64,000 bases of DNA from CAWGHZ01 sp963822575. Its GTDB lineage: Bacteria > Pseudomonadota > Alphaproteobacteria > MPNO01 > DASWLB01. The stretch is from assembly GCA_963822575.1 (NCBI GenBank), contig CAWGHZ010000004.1:310001-374000 (forward strand), in the 5' to 3' direction. Made by a program: the position numbers and the translations under genes. How positions within the stretch are numbered: position 1 is the first letter of the stretch; each line of letters starts with the position of its first letter. This document shows positions 1-8,392 of this stretch, in pieces. The notes beneath the pieces are model-generated. The model was not told the DNA's origin. It saw nothing but the letters and a program-made list of their open reading frames with translations, and did not search any database.

Positions 1-14
1 CGCAACCTGCCACG

Positions 15-449
15 ATGCAAGAAGGTGAGCCTCGGCTGCTGCTGCCGTTTTTGAGGCCCTGGTACGACCTGGTGATCCCGCTGTCCTGGCTCGTCGTGCG
101 CATCGCGGCGGGCGGCATCTTGGGGCTGCACGGCTGGTCCAAGTTCCTCAAGGTGATCGAGTGGATGTCGGGCGCGGAGGTGAAGGGCGCGGGAACGCAG
201 CTCGCGATCCTGATGATCATCGAGTTCTTCGGCGGGATCGGCATCGTGCTCGGGCTGTTCACCCGCTTCTTCGCGCCGGCCGCGGCGATCGAGATGGCCT
301 ACCTCACCTTCTTCGTCTACTGGGGCCATTACGGCTGGCGCACCGACGGGTACGAGTACGTGCTGATGTGGGGGCTGGTGCTGTTCGCCATCGCGTTGCG
401 CGGCGGCGGGCCCTACTCGCTCGACCGAAAGCTGGGCTGGACGCTGTAA
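15..449 (+). CDS. DoxX family membrane protein
   Basis: A 144-residue integral membrane protein of the DoxX/DoxD-like family, whose members are small four-helix inner-membrane proteins linked to redox and quinone-associated functions; the exact reaction is unknown. Hydrophobic segments lie around residues 23-41, 62-80, 85-103 and 113-127. The family's glycine-rich first helix is visible (GILGLHGWSKF, about residues 34-44), as is the EFFGGIGIVLGLFTR stretch at about 69-83. Its stop is four bases before the start of the hydroxypyruvate isomerase gene, so the two are probably co-transcribed. The gene lies at the window edge and anything upstream is unseen. The family call is firm; the function is not. 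Confidence 0.85.
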   Translation: MQEGEPRLLLPFLRPWYDLVIPLSWLVVRIAAGGILGLHGWSKFLKVIEWMSGAEVKGAGTQLAILMIIEFFGGIGIVLGLFTRFFAPAAAIEMAYLTFFVYWGHYGWRTDGYEYVLMWGLVLFAIALRGGGPYSLDRKLGWTL

Positions 450-453
450 CGCG

Positions 454-1234
454 ATGCCGCGCTTCGCCGCCAACGTCTCGATGCTGTTCGCGGACCGGCC
501 GCTCGCGGACCGGTTCGCGGCGGCGCGGACGGCCGGGTTCCGCGCCGTCGAGATGCAGTTCCCTTATGCCGAGCCGGCTTCGGTGCTCGCCCGGGCGGTG
601 GAGGCGGCGGGCGTCGCCGTCGCGCTGATCAACGTGCCGTCGGGCGACATGATGCAGGGCGGGCCGGGCCTTGCCTGCGTGCCGGGCCGCGCGGCTTCGT
701 TTCGCGCGGCGCTCGACCAGGCGGTCGCGTACGCCAGGGCGCTGCGCCCGGCGAATGTGAATGTCCTCGCTGGCCGCCGGCCGGAGGGCGTCGCGCGCGC
801 CGACTGCCTCAAAACGCTCGCCGGCAATTTGCGCCGCACTGCCGACGCAATGGCGGCGATTGGCGTCGGCGTCACCACCGAGTCGATCAACGACCGCGAC
901 AATCCGGCGTTCCTGCTGCACACCCGGGCGGAGGCGCTCGAGGCGATGGACCTCGCCGGCGATCCGCGCGTCCGGCTGCAGTACGATTTCTACCACATGC
1001 ACATCATGGGCGACGATTTCGCCCGCACTCTGCCCGAGACGGTCGGGCGCATCGGCCACATGCAGTTCGCCGACGCGCCGGGCCGCCATCGAGCCCGGCA
1101 CCGGCGAGATCGACTTCTCCGCGGTGTTCGCCGCGATCGACCGGTCGGGCTATGAAGGCTGGGTCGGCGCCGAGTACCGCCCCTCCGGCGCGACCGAAGC
1201 GACGCTCGGCTGGCTCGCCCCCTGGCGGGGTTAA
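454..1234 (+). CDS. hyi: Hydroxypyruvate isomerase family protein, interrupted by a one-base frameshift
   Basis: A TIM-barrel sugar-isomerase-type protein like Hyi, which interconverts hydroxypyruvate and tartronate semialdehyde in glyoxylate/glycolate metabolism. The first frame carries the family's ESINDRDNPAF segment (about residues 148-158) and the YDFYHMHIMGDD region. The conserved PGRHEPGTGEIDF block is split: GRH is read in the first frame, and EPGTGEIDF continues in the +1 frame from base 1091 to the stop at 1234. Removing the single base at 1090 gives a normal 259-residue protein. The C-terminal EYRPSGATEATLGWL block is intact in the second frame. It is therefore either a very recent pseudogene or a sequence error. 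It follows doxX by four bases and overlaps the convergent phosphatase gene by four bases. Confidence 0.85.
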
Positions 1235-1749
1235 TCCAGGTCCTTCGGCTTCAGGTAGCGGACGAGCTTGCCCTTGCCGCGCGCCACGTCGCGCCAGCGG
1301 TCCGCGTCGAACCGGATGACGGCGAGCGCGCCGGTCGGGAACTTGGCCTCGAGGTCGGCGCGCAGCGCGCGCCGCCCCGTGCCGGCGAGCGCGACGGCGA
1401 GATCGCCGAGGCCGGGGTTGTGGCCGACGATCATCAGCGTCTTGGGCGCGCCCTTCTCGGCGCGGACAAGGCGCAGGATGCGCGCGGCATCGGCCAAATA
1501 GAGCCGGTCGTCCAGCCGTTCGCGCCCGGCCCAGCCGCGCAGCGCGGCGATGCGGCCCCACGTCTCGCTGGTGCGGCGCGACGGCGATACCAGCGCACGG
1601 TCGGGCGCGAGCCGCGCCTTCTTGAGCGTCCCGGCCATCCTGTCGGCCGCGTCGCGCCCGCGGCCCGAGAGCGCGCGCGAGGAATCCTCGCCGTCGCGGG
1701 AGCCGCGCTTCGCCTTGGCGTGGCGCAGGAGAAGAAGGGTGAGGGCCAT
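1231..1749 (-). CDS. SixA-type histidine phosphatase
   Basis: A 172-residue protein of the histidine phosphatase (phosphoglycerate mutase-like) superfamily, closest in layout to SixA, which dephosphorylates phosphohistidine on signalling proteins. The catalytic RHAKA motif is at residues 9-13, with His10 as the expected phospho-accepting residue. The second conserved histidine lies in VGHNPGLGDLA near residue 110. The conserved arginines of SPSRRTSET lie between them. Length is typical of SixA. It is convergent with the isomerase gene and overlaps its end by four bases. The true substrate cannot be inferred from sequence; a general small-molecule phosphatase remains possible. Confidence 0.85.
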   Translation of the reverse strand: MALTLLLLRHAKAKRGSRDGEDSSRALSGRGRDAADRMAGTLKKARLAPDRALVSPSRRTSETWGRIAALRGWAGRERLDDRLYLADAARILRLVRAEKGAPKTLMIVGHNPGLGDLAVALAGTGRRALRADLEAKFPTGALAVIRFDADRWRDVARGKGKLVRYLKPKDLD

Positions 1750-1831
1750 GGCGCGAGACTAGGCAATTTCCCGAGTCGCGGGAACCGAATCGGGGCGCAC
1801 AAAATACGCCTGCGACCGGAATGCAAGAATC

Positions 1832-1956
1832 TCCGTTCGTCCTGAGGAGCGTGCGCGCTCAGCGCTGACGCGTATCGAAGGATGAGGCCGAGAGATCGTG
1901 CCGCCGTCGCCCTTCGATACGCCCCGCTGCGGGGGGCTACTCAGGGCGAACGGAAA
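1832..1956. repeat. Dispersed intergenic inverted repeat, copy 1
   Basis: The gap between the SixA-like phosphatase and the epimerase gene contains a block of about 125 bases. Its ends are inverted versions of each other (TCCGTTCGTCCTGAG at the left, CTCAGGGCGAACGGA at the right). Internal ATCGAAGG/CCTTCGAT arms are also visible. Similar blocks occur at about 35069-35198 and 49093-49213, so this is a dispersed palindromic element and not a gene-specific terminator. Confidence 0.75.
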
Positions 1957-1974
1957 TTATGGGCGGTTCTTCGC

Positions 1975-2955
1975 TTAAGCCCCATGGTACGAACGGTACC
2001 AGGCGACGAATTTGGGGATGCCGACGTCGATCGGCGTGGTGGGGGCGAAGCCAAGGTCGCGCTGGATGTCGGCGATGTCGGCGTAGGTTTCCTTCACGTC
2101 GCCCGGCTGCATCGGCTCGAAGCGGATCTCGGCCTTCTTGCCGAGCGCGTTCTCGAGAAGCTCGATCAGCCGCATCAGCGGCTCGGAGCGGTGGTTGCCG
2201 ATGTTGTAGACGCGGTGCGGCGGCTTGCCGTCCGCCGCCGGGCAGGGATTGTCGAGTGCGGCGAGGACGCCCTGCACGATGTCGTCGATGTAGGTGAAGT
2301 CGCGCTTCATGTCGCCGTGGTTGAACACCGGGATCGGCCTTCCCTCGCTGATCGCCTTGGTGAAGATGTAGAGCGCCATGTCGGGCCGGCCCCACGGCCC
2401 GTACACGGTGAAGAACCGCATGCCCGTCTGCGGCACGCCGTAGAGGTGGGCATAGCACGCGCTCATCAGCTCGTCGGCGCGCTTGGTGGCGGCGTAGAGC
2501 GAGACCGGGCTGTCGACGCGGTCCTCGGTCGAGAACGGCAGCTTGGTGTTGCCGCCATAGACCGACGAGGACGAGGCATAGACCAGGTTCTCGAAGCCCG
2601 GCTGGTGGCGGCAGAACTCCAGGATCGTGAGGTGGCCGGTGAGGTTCGCGTTGAGATAGGCGAACGGGTGGTCGAGCGAGTAGCGCACCCCCGCCTGCGC
2701 GGCGAGGTGCACGACGCGCTTGATCTCGCGGCGCTGGGCGAGCGCGGCGCCCGTCGCCTCGTGGTCGGCGAGGTCGAGCTTCAGGAACTCGAAAGCGTTG
2801 TGGCGCTGGAGCCGGGCGAGGCGCGCCTCCTTCAGCTTCACGTCGTAATAATCGTTGACGACGTCGAGCCCCAGGACCCGCTCGCCGCGGGCGAGCAGCG
2901 CCTCGGAGACGTGATAGCCGATGAAGCCGGCGGCGCCGGTGACCAGGACCGTCAT
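1975..2955 (-). CDS. UDP-glucuronate 4-epimerase-like NAD-dependent epimerase
   Basis: A 326-residue extended short-chain dehydrogenase/reductase of the sugar-nucleotide epimerase group, resembling the LpsL/Cap1J enzymes that convert UDP-glucuronate to UDP-galacturonate for surface polysaccharides. The nucleotide-binding GAAGFIG motif is at residues 7-13. The catalytic Ser is in YASSSSVYGG (about 126-135), and the YxxxK pair is Tyr154/Lys158. The MRFFTVYGPWGRPDMAL block is characteristic of this subgroup. Its start overlaps the stop of the upstream VanZ gene by an ATGA junction, so the two are translationally coupled. A role in cell-envelope polysaccharide synthesis is inferred from family and neighbour. 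Confidence 0.88.
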   Translation of the reverse strand: MTVLVTGAAGFIGYHVSEALLARGERVLGLDVVNDYYDVKLKEARLARLQRHNAFEFLKLDLADHEATGAALAQRREIKRVVHLAAQAGVRYSLDHPFAYLNANLTGHLTILEFCRHQPGFENLVYASSSSVYGGNTKLPFSTEDRVDSPVSLYAATKRADELMSACYAHLYGVPQTGMRFFTVYGPWGRPDMALYIFTKAISEGRPIPVFNHGDMKRDFTYIDDIVQGVLAALDNPCPAADGKPPHRVYNIGNHRSEPLMRLIELLENALGKKAEIRFEPMQPGDVKETYADIADIQRDLGFAPTTPIDVGIPKFVAWYRSYHGA

Positions 2956-4217
2956 GAGATGGGGTTATGCCCCATCGCGCGGCGTTGGCGCAACCGGAGC
3001 CACAGAAGCGCGAGGGCGAGGCCGGATGCCGCGCCGAGCGCGTCGCGGCCGAAATCGATCCATTCGGCCGTGCGCGAGATGTAGAAGCTCTGCACGCACT
3101 CGGTCGCGCCGCCGAGCAGCAGAAGCCCGGCGAACAGGCCGGCCACGGGCGCCGACGCGAAGGCGAAGACCAGCGCGAACGCGAGCGCGGCGAACCCAAA
3201 TACGTGGCCGACCTGGAAGTCGATCGCCGGCCGCCAGTCGAGCAGCGCGCCCAGCCCGCCGCCGGTCTCGGCCGGCGCCGACCCGGGCGAAGCAGGCGAG
3301 GGCGGGGCGGGGGCCGGCGCCTGGGCCGTCGGCGCCTTCTGCGGCGCCCCCGGCAACACGGGCCGCAGCTTGACGTGCGCCGGCGGCGGGCCGCCGAACA
3401 GCGCGTGGGCCGCGCGATCGAGCGTCGGCTGCGGCACGAAGACGCCGGCGAGCACGGCGACCGCGATCGCCGCCAGCGCGACACGCGCCGGCCCCCGCGC
3501 CGCCTGCCGGACGACAGGGTAGAGTGCCCAGGCCCCGGCCAGCACCCACAGCATGATCAGGAGGTTGCGAAGCTGGACGTAGACCGGCGTCTCCACCACC
3601 GCATCCACCGCCAGGTTGCGCACGCCAAGTGAGCCCGCCTGCCCGGCATTGGCGATCACGAGGTGCACCCACGCCGTCCGAGGCGCGAAGGGGATCACCG
3701 TGCGAACGGCGGTCCAGTCGGTCGTGCCGTCGAGCGCCAGCACCACGTTCGGCACGTAGTCGAGCCGGTTGCCCGCGGCGTCGAAGCTCCAGACCAGCAC
3801 GCGCGCGCGCCGCCACGGCTCCGGGCCGGCGACCACCGCGCCGGTCCGCGCGTCGAGGCTCACCCGGAGGCCGGCGGCGGGGCTCACGCGCGGGATGTTG
3901 AAGCCAATATATGAATACGGGTGGTCGGGCACCCGCGAGATCTCGCCGATCGAAGGGTCCTGCCGCAATAGCCGCACGCCCCACCTGGTCGCGTGCCAGT
4001 GGCGGGCGAAGTTGCCGGGCACGATCGACGAGATCGAGGTCTCGTAGCGGATGCCGCCGAAATTGGCGTAGAGCGTGACGGCGCACAGTGCCAGCACGAC
4101 GGCGACGCGCGCCCCGACCGGCTTGGCCAAGGCGCGGCCGGCGGCGGCAAGCCAATGCCACCAGCTTCGCTGCGCCGGCGGCGCGACCGTCGTGCCGTGA
4201 AGCCGGTTGCCGTCCAT
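2952..4217 (-). CDS. VanZ-family membrane protein with a large extracytoplasmic domain
   Basis: A 421-residue protein whose last ~90 residues match the VanZ fold: VGHVFGFAALAFAL at about 336-349, then ATECVQSFYISRTAEWIDFGRD at about 371-391. Ordinary VanZ proteins have only about 130-180 residues. Here a first helix (about 35-53) is followed by a soluble stretch (about 55-210). That stretch has alternating beta-strand character and looks like a carbohydrate-binding jelly roll. Then come two more helices (about 217-236 and 245-262), a Pro/Ala-rich linker (290-318) and the VanZ module. It overlaps the downstream epimerase gene by four bases, which points to a joint role in polysaccharide or envelope biology. 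The VanZ call is firm; the jelly-roll reading is inference. Confidence 0.78.
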   Translation of the reverse strand: MDGNRLHGTTVAPPAQRSWWHWLAAAGRALAKPVGARVAVVLALCAVTLYANFGGIRYETSISSIVPGNFARHWHATRWGVRLLRQDPSIGEISRVPDHPYSYIGFNIPRVSPAAGLRVSLDARTGAVVAGPEPWRRARVLVWSFDAAGNRLDYVPNVVLALDGTTDWTAVRTVIPFAPRTAWVHLVIANAGQAGSLGVRNLAVDAVVETPVYVQLRNLLIMLWVLAGAWALYPVVRQAARGPARVALAAIAVAVLAGVFVPQPTLDRAAHALFGGPPPAHVKLRPVLPGAPQKAPTAQAPAPAPPSPASPGSAPAETGGGLGALLDWRPAIDFQVGHVFGFAALAFALVFAFASAPVAGLFAGLLLLGGATECVQSFYISRTAEWIDFGRDALGAASGLALALLWLRLRQRRAMGHNPIS

Positions 4218-4315
4218 GATTGGCCACCCTGGCGCCGGCGAACCCGACCCGGGCCCGGCGACCTATGCCCTTGATAGCACGGCGGGACCGTCGCTGCGAC
4301 GGCGGGTGCGCCGCC

Positions 4316-5437
4316 TCACCCGTGCGTCGACTGGCGCGCGCGACCGCCCGCGTCACCGTCCAGCCGGTCCAGCATCCACAGGAAGTCGCGCCCGCGCGCC
4401 CAGTGGCCCATCAGCCGCGCCACCGTCTCGGGCGCGACCCGGTCGTAGAGCGCGAGCGCGGCGGCGCTTTCGCCGGTGCCGACCGGGCGCGGCCTCTGGC
4501 GGGCCGCCGCCGTCGCGGCCAGGATCGCGGCCAGATCGTCGCGCGCGAGCCGGATCGCCCGGGCGCACACGGCCAGCGCCTCGCCGCCCGGTTCGAACAG
4601 GAAGCGGCGCAGCCGGAACGCGTCGATGCCGGCGAGGCGGCCGAAGATCGCCTCGAACAGCGCAATTTCACCCGCGCCGAGCAGCGGCGCCAGCGTTCCG
4701 GCGTCGGCGAGACCGGCATGGATCAGCGCGCCCGCGACGGCGGCGGGCCGCTGCGCCGGGTCCCCGGAGCGCGCCGCGGCGAGGGCCGCGGCCGCGGCGT
4801 CCTCGATGGCTGCGTCGAGCGCGGCGCCGTCCGCCTCGGTCGCGGCCAGCGCCATGCGATACGAGGCCGCGACCGCCCAGAACAGCGGGCCGAGTGCCGC
4901 GTCCGGCACGTCCTCGAACGCGAGAAGCGCGTTCCCGTAAGCATCGATGCGCTTCGTCTGGCCGACCATGAACGACGTCAGCGCCTGGCGCGCGGCGGGA
5001 TCGGTCCGCGCGAACATGTCGGAGACGAACGCCGATCCGCCGGGAGCGGGCGGCGAGGTGCGCGGCGGCGCGCGCTCGCGCGCCAGCGCGGCCAGATGGG
5101 ATTCGAGCAGCCGGTGATAGGCGGCCTCGATCAGGGCGGGTTCGGTCAGCACGCCGACGCGGCGCAGCGGCGCCACGAGGCCGTCCGCGGCCACCTCAGC
5201 GGCCGCCGTCCGCTCGCGACCGTTGCCTTGCGGCCGGGCGGCGAGGCGCGCGCGCAAGGCTTCGGCGGCGAGCCCGACGAGCCCGCGCAGCATGCCGGTC
5301 ATCAGGGAGCGGTTGGAATCCGTAAGAAGCCCGCGCGGCGTGCCGGACAGCTCGGCCGCGAGCCCCGCCAGACGCTCCTGGCGCCCGGCCGCCTTCGCCC
5401 GAGCGAGCTCGAGCAACGATGTTACCTCTTCCGTCAA
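4316..5437 (-). CDS. DUF2336-like protein
   Basis: A 373-residue, alanine- and leucine-rich, apparently all-helical cytoplasmic protein. The N-terminal pattern (LLELARAKAAGRQ, then LTDSNRSLMTGMLRGLV at about 38-54) resembles DUF2336 proteins, which are common in Alphaproteobacteria and have no established biochemical role. It has no signal peptide, membrane helices or catalytic motif that I can recognise. The first part looks like HEAT-type helical pairs and the C-terminal half is more divergent. It lies 98 bases upstream of the VanZ gene on the same strand. The 237 bases between this gene and the LLM oxidoreductase hold nothing recognisable. Family assignment is tentative. Confidence 0.55.
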   Translation of the reverse strand: MTEEVTSLLELARAKAAGRQERLAGLAAELSGTPRGLLTDSNRSLMTGMLRGLVGLAAEALRARLAARPQGNGRERTAAAEVAADGLVAPLRRVGVLTEPALIEAAYHRLLESHLAALARERAPPRTSPPAPGGSAFVSDMFARTDPAARQALTSFMVGQTKRIDAYGNALLAFEDVPDAALGPLFWAVAASYRMALAATEADGAALDAAIEDAAAAALAAARSGDPAQRPAAVAGALIHAGLADAGTLAPLLGAGEIALFEAIFGRLAGIDAFRLRRFLFEPGGEALAVCARAIRLARDDLAAILAATAAARQRPRPVGTGESAAALALYDRVAPETVARLMGHWARGRDFLWMLDRLDGDAGGRARQSTHG

Positions 5438-5674
5438 GCGCGCAACCCGAACGGTTCTTTATGGACCGCCGCCCCTGCGCGCCGGCGCAAGGGCCGACGC
5501 GGCACATCACCCGCCGGGGCGGCGGCACGGACGTTGCCGTAGGACTTGCAAGATTCGTGCCGGAATCGGGATTTCCGGGGATTTCAAAGCGTTACAGGAC
5601 GGGGGTAAGAACGTGAGGCGGAGCGCTGTAAAATATTCCGACAGGTCAGTTGGTTAACACAGCCGTCGCGGCGG

Positions 5675-6748
5675 TTATTCCGCCGCCTGACGGTTCTTCT
5701 GGAAATGGGGAATGACTTTTTCGCCGAACAGTTTCATCGAGGGCGCGGCGTCCTCGTACGAGATCGTGTTGAAATTGACCTGCAGCGAGGCGACGTCGAA
5801 CCCGCCGACCGCCTGATCGTACTCGTCGATCATGTCGATCAGCTCGGCCGGGGTGCCGACCAGGGCGGAGCGCGACTCGACCTGCGACTCGAACGTCTCC
5901 TCCGCCAGCCGCTCGACGATCTTGTCGTAGCCCGGGTAGTTCGACATCGAGGCGCCCTGGGTCCAGGCGCGGCAGGAATCGACGATCGACTTGAGGTAGC
6001 GGTTCATCGGATCGCGCGCGATGTCGAACGCGGTGTCGTGATTCTCATGGCACAACATGTGGAAGGCGAGCATCACCTTGCCCCGGCCCGGATGGCCGGC
6101 GCGCTTCCAGGAGTTGCGGTAGACGGCAAGGAGCTCGGCCATGCGCGGGGTCGTCAGCGGGATCGCCATCATGTAGTTGCCGGCCTTGCCCGCCTTCGCG
6201 AACGAGTCGGTCGTGTTCAGCGCCGCGGTCCAGAACACCGGCCGCGGCTTCTGGGTCGGGCGCGGCAGCGAGGTGACGTTCTTGAAGGAATGGAAGCGCC
6301 CCTGGCAGGTGACGTTCTCCTCCTCCAGCAGGCGGCGGATCTGCTCGATGCCCTCGTCGAACCGCGCCACGCTCTCGTCCAGCGAGACGCCGAACGCGTC
6401 GAACTCGTGCGGCAGGAACGCGCGCGCGACGCCGAGCTCGAGCCGGCCGCCCGAGATCGCGTCGAGCATGCCCGCCTCGCCCGCGAGCTTCAGCGGGTTG
6501 TTGAAGGCGGGCAGCACCGCGCCGGTGATCATCCGCGCCTTCTTGGTGCGCGCCGCCGCGGCGGTGAGGAACAGCATCGGGTTCGGCGAATAGCCGCCAT
6601 AGGCCGTGAAGTAGTGCTCGACCGTGCGGACGTGCGTGTAGCCGTACGCGTCGATCAACTCGCACAGCCGCATGCACTCGTCGAAATACTTGTCGGCGGG
6701 CTTCTCGCGCGGTCCCACATCGGGAAAGAATTGGACACCGAATTCCAT
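5675..6748 (-). CDS. LLM class flavin-dependent oxidoreductase
   Basis: A 357-residue bacterial luciferase-like monooxygenase (TIM barrel, reduced FMN or F420 as cosubstrate). Family signs include FGVQFFPD at the N-terminus, EHYFTAYGGYSPNPMLFLTAAAAR (about 44-67), the strand-turn LAGEAGMLDAISGGRLELGVARAF, and a C-terminal LVGTPAELIDMIDEYDQAVGGFD segment that is typical of LLM ends. The substrate is unknown. It is divergent from the MarR regulator gene with about 98 bases between start codons, so MarR control of this gene is plausible. It is one of three LLM genes in the window; the others are at 31121 and at the right edge. Confidence 0.88.
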   Translation of the reverse strand: MEFGVQFFPDVGPREKPADKYFDECMRLCELIDAYGYTHVRTVEHYFTAYGGYSPNPMLFLTAAAARTKKARMITGAVLPAFNNPLKLAGEAGMLDAISGGRLELGVARAFLPHEFDAFGVSLDESVARFDEGIEQIRRLLEEENVTCQGRFHSFKNVTSLPRPTQKPRPVFWTAALNTTDSFAKAGKAGNYMMAIPLTTPRMAELLAVYRNSWKRAGHPGRGKVMLAFHMLCHENHDTAFDIARDPMNRYLKSIVDSCRAWTQGASMSNYPGYDKIVERLAEETFESQVESRSALVGTPAELIDMIDEYDQAVGGFDVASLQVNFNTISYEDAAPSMKLFGEKVIPHFQKNRQAAE

Positions 6749-6846
6749 GGTCTGGCCCTGTCGATCCTGTTGCCGCCACGAACCTTAGGCGATAGATTCG
6801 TCCGTGTACAGATGATTCTAGCCACGCGCGGGGCAAAGGGCAAGGG

Positions 6847-7332
6847 ATGGACGACGAACGGTCACGGCCGGGCCTGGCGGAGGCGATGGCGCTCGACCTT
6901 GTGCCCGGGCACCTCTTGCGCCGCTGCCAGCAGCGCGCGGTCGACCTGTTCGCCGCTGCGGCCGGCGCCGACGGGCCGACGCCGCGCCAGTTCGCGCTGC
7001 TCCTGTGCCTCGCCCAGAACCCGGGGATCAGCCAGACCGCGCTGGTCGCGCGCTCGGGCATCGACCGCTCGACCCTGGCCGAGATGTTGCGCCGCATGAT
7101 CGACCGCGGGCTCGCCCAGCGCGAGCGCGCGCCGGGCGACCGGCGCTCGTGGCGGGTTTCGCTCGCGCCGGCGGGCCGGGCGATGCTGGAGCGCGCGATC
7201 CCGCGAGTCGCGGCGGCGCAGGAGCAGATTCTCGCCCCCGTCCCGCCCGAGAGCCGCGCGACGCTGGTCGCGCTGCTGCGCCTGATCGCCGACCTGCCGG
7301 CGCCGATGGACGGGCCCGCAAACTCCAAATAG
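6847..7332 (+). CDS. MarR family transcriptional regulator
   Basis: A 161-residue winged-helix DNA-binding protein. The recognition region is clear: NPGISQTALVARSGIDRSTLAEMLRRM at about 58-84, followed by the beta-wing with the family's ERAPGDRRSWRVSLAPAGRAML block (about 92-113). MarR proteins are dimeric repressors that respond to phenolic or other small ligands. It is divergent from the LLM oxidoreductase gene; a TGTACA hexamer sits in the shared promoter region near 6808. It is followed after 37 bases by a secreted hydrolase on the same strand. Control of one or both neighbours is the natural inference. Confidence 0.88.
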   Translation: MDDERSRPGLAEAMALDLVPGHLLRRCQQRAVDLFAAAAGADGPTPRQFALLLCLAQNPGISQTALVARSGIDRSTLAEMLRRMIDRGLAQRERAPGDRRSWRVSLAPAGRAMLERAIPRVAAAQEQILAPVPPESRATLVALLRLIADLPAPMDGPANSK

Positions 7333-7369
7333 AACGGAGCCGGAGCACCATCGAACGGAGGGTCCGCCC

Positions 7370-8224
7370 ATGCGTCTTTGCCGTGTCCTGTTCGTCGCGC
7401 TCGTTGCGCTCGTCCTGGGCGCACCTGCGTGGGCCGCACCGCAATGGATGACCGCCCCGCCCGCCCCCACGCTTCCGAAAGCATCCAAGAGCGGCCACGC
7501 GCCCATCAACGGCATCCGCATCTGGTATGCCGCGTTCGGCCACGGACGGCCGGTGATCTTGCTGCACGGCGGGCTGGTCAACGCCAACTACTGGGGCCAC
7601 CAGGTTCGCGCGCTGCAGGGGCGCTACCGGGTAATCGTCATGGACAGCCGCGGCCACGGGCGCAGCACCCGCAACGCCGAGCCCTACGGCTACGACCTGA
7701 TGGCGTCGGACGTGCTCGGGCTGATGGACTACCTCAAGATCAGGAAGGCGGCGATCGTCGGCTGGAGCGACGGGGCGATCGTCGGGCTCGACATCGCCAT
7801 GCTTCATCCGGACCGCGTGTCGAAGCTGTTCGCCTTCGCCGCCAACTCCGACCCCTCGGGCGTCGCCGACATCTCGAAGAGCCCGGTCTTCAACACCTAC
7901 CTGGCCCGGGCGCGGGCGGACTACAAGCGCCTCTCGCCGACGCCCGACCAGTTCAATTCGTTCCTCGCCCAGATCACCAAGATGTGGGAGACCCAGCCGA
8001 ACTGGACGGCCGCCGATCTGGCAAGGGTCCGGGTTCCGACCTGGATCGTGGATGGCGACCATGACGAGGCGATCAAGCGCGAGAACACCGAGTTCATGGC
8101 CGCCCACATACCCGGCGCGGGCCTATTGATCGAGCCGGAGGTGAGCCACTTCGCCTTCCTGCAGGACCCGCGCCAGTTCGACGACGACCTGTTGCACTTC
8201 CTCGCCCACGTCCCGTGGCGATAG
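7370..8224 (+). CDS. Secreted alpha/beta hydrolase
   Basis: A 284-residue alpha/beta-fold hydrolase with a clear Sec signal peptide (hydrophobic core about residues 5-18, likely cleavage near APAWAAP at 18-24). The oxyanion region is LLHGGLVNANYWG (about 64-76) and the nucleophile elbow is GWSDG, with Ser133. A late Asp lies in VDGDHDEAI and the catalytic His in EVSHFAFL. The full triad is therefore present and the protein probably acts in the periplasm. The substrate is unknown (ester, lactone or C-C hydrolase are all possible). It lies just downstream of the MarR regulator gene, which may control it. Confidence 0.88.
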   Translation: MRLCRVLFVALVALVLGAPAWAAPQWMTAPPAPTLPKASKSGHAPINGIRIWYAAFGHGRPVILLHGGLVNANYWGHQVRALQGRYRVIVMDSRGHGRSTRNAEPYGYDLMASDVLGLMDYLKIRKAAIVGWSDGAIVGLDIAMLHPDRVSKLFAFAANSDPSGVADISKSPVFNTYLARARADYKRLSPTPDQFNSFLAQITKMWETQPNWTAADLARVRVPTWIVDGDHDEAIKRENTEFMAAHIPGAGLLIEPEVSHFAFLQDPRQFDDDLLHFLAHVPWR

Positions 8225-8321
8225 CGGGCGGGCCGCCGCAGCCGCGGAAGCGCGCGTTTGCCGGAGGCGCGAGGGGACGGCGGGCGTTCTGTCCATGATC
8301 CTGGCGGCACTTGAGCGCTGA

Positions 8322-8370
8322 CCCCTCACCCTGTCCCTCTCCCGCTGTGGGAGGGGGACGGGGTGAGGGG
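8322..8370. terminator. Long inverted repeat between convergent genes
   Basis: Two 22-base arms, starting CCCCTCACCC and ending GGGTGAGGGG, pair with two mismatches around a five-base loop. The element lies between the hydrolase gene and the convergent molybdoenzyme beta-subunit gene, where a bidirectional terminator would be useful. There is no clear T-tract, so it may equally be a member of the widespread CCCTCACCC-type repetitive palindromes. Confidence 0.6.
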
Positions 8371-8392
8371 ATGGCCGCGTGAACCGCGAAGC

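Noticed and set aside
5438..5674. Possible small gene or regulatory RNA in the 237-base gap
   Set aside because: No ribosome-binding site with a plausible frame, hairpin-T-tract or conserved motif could be recognised.
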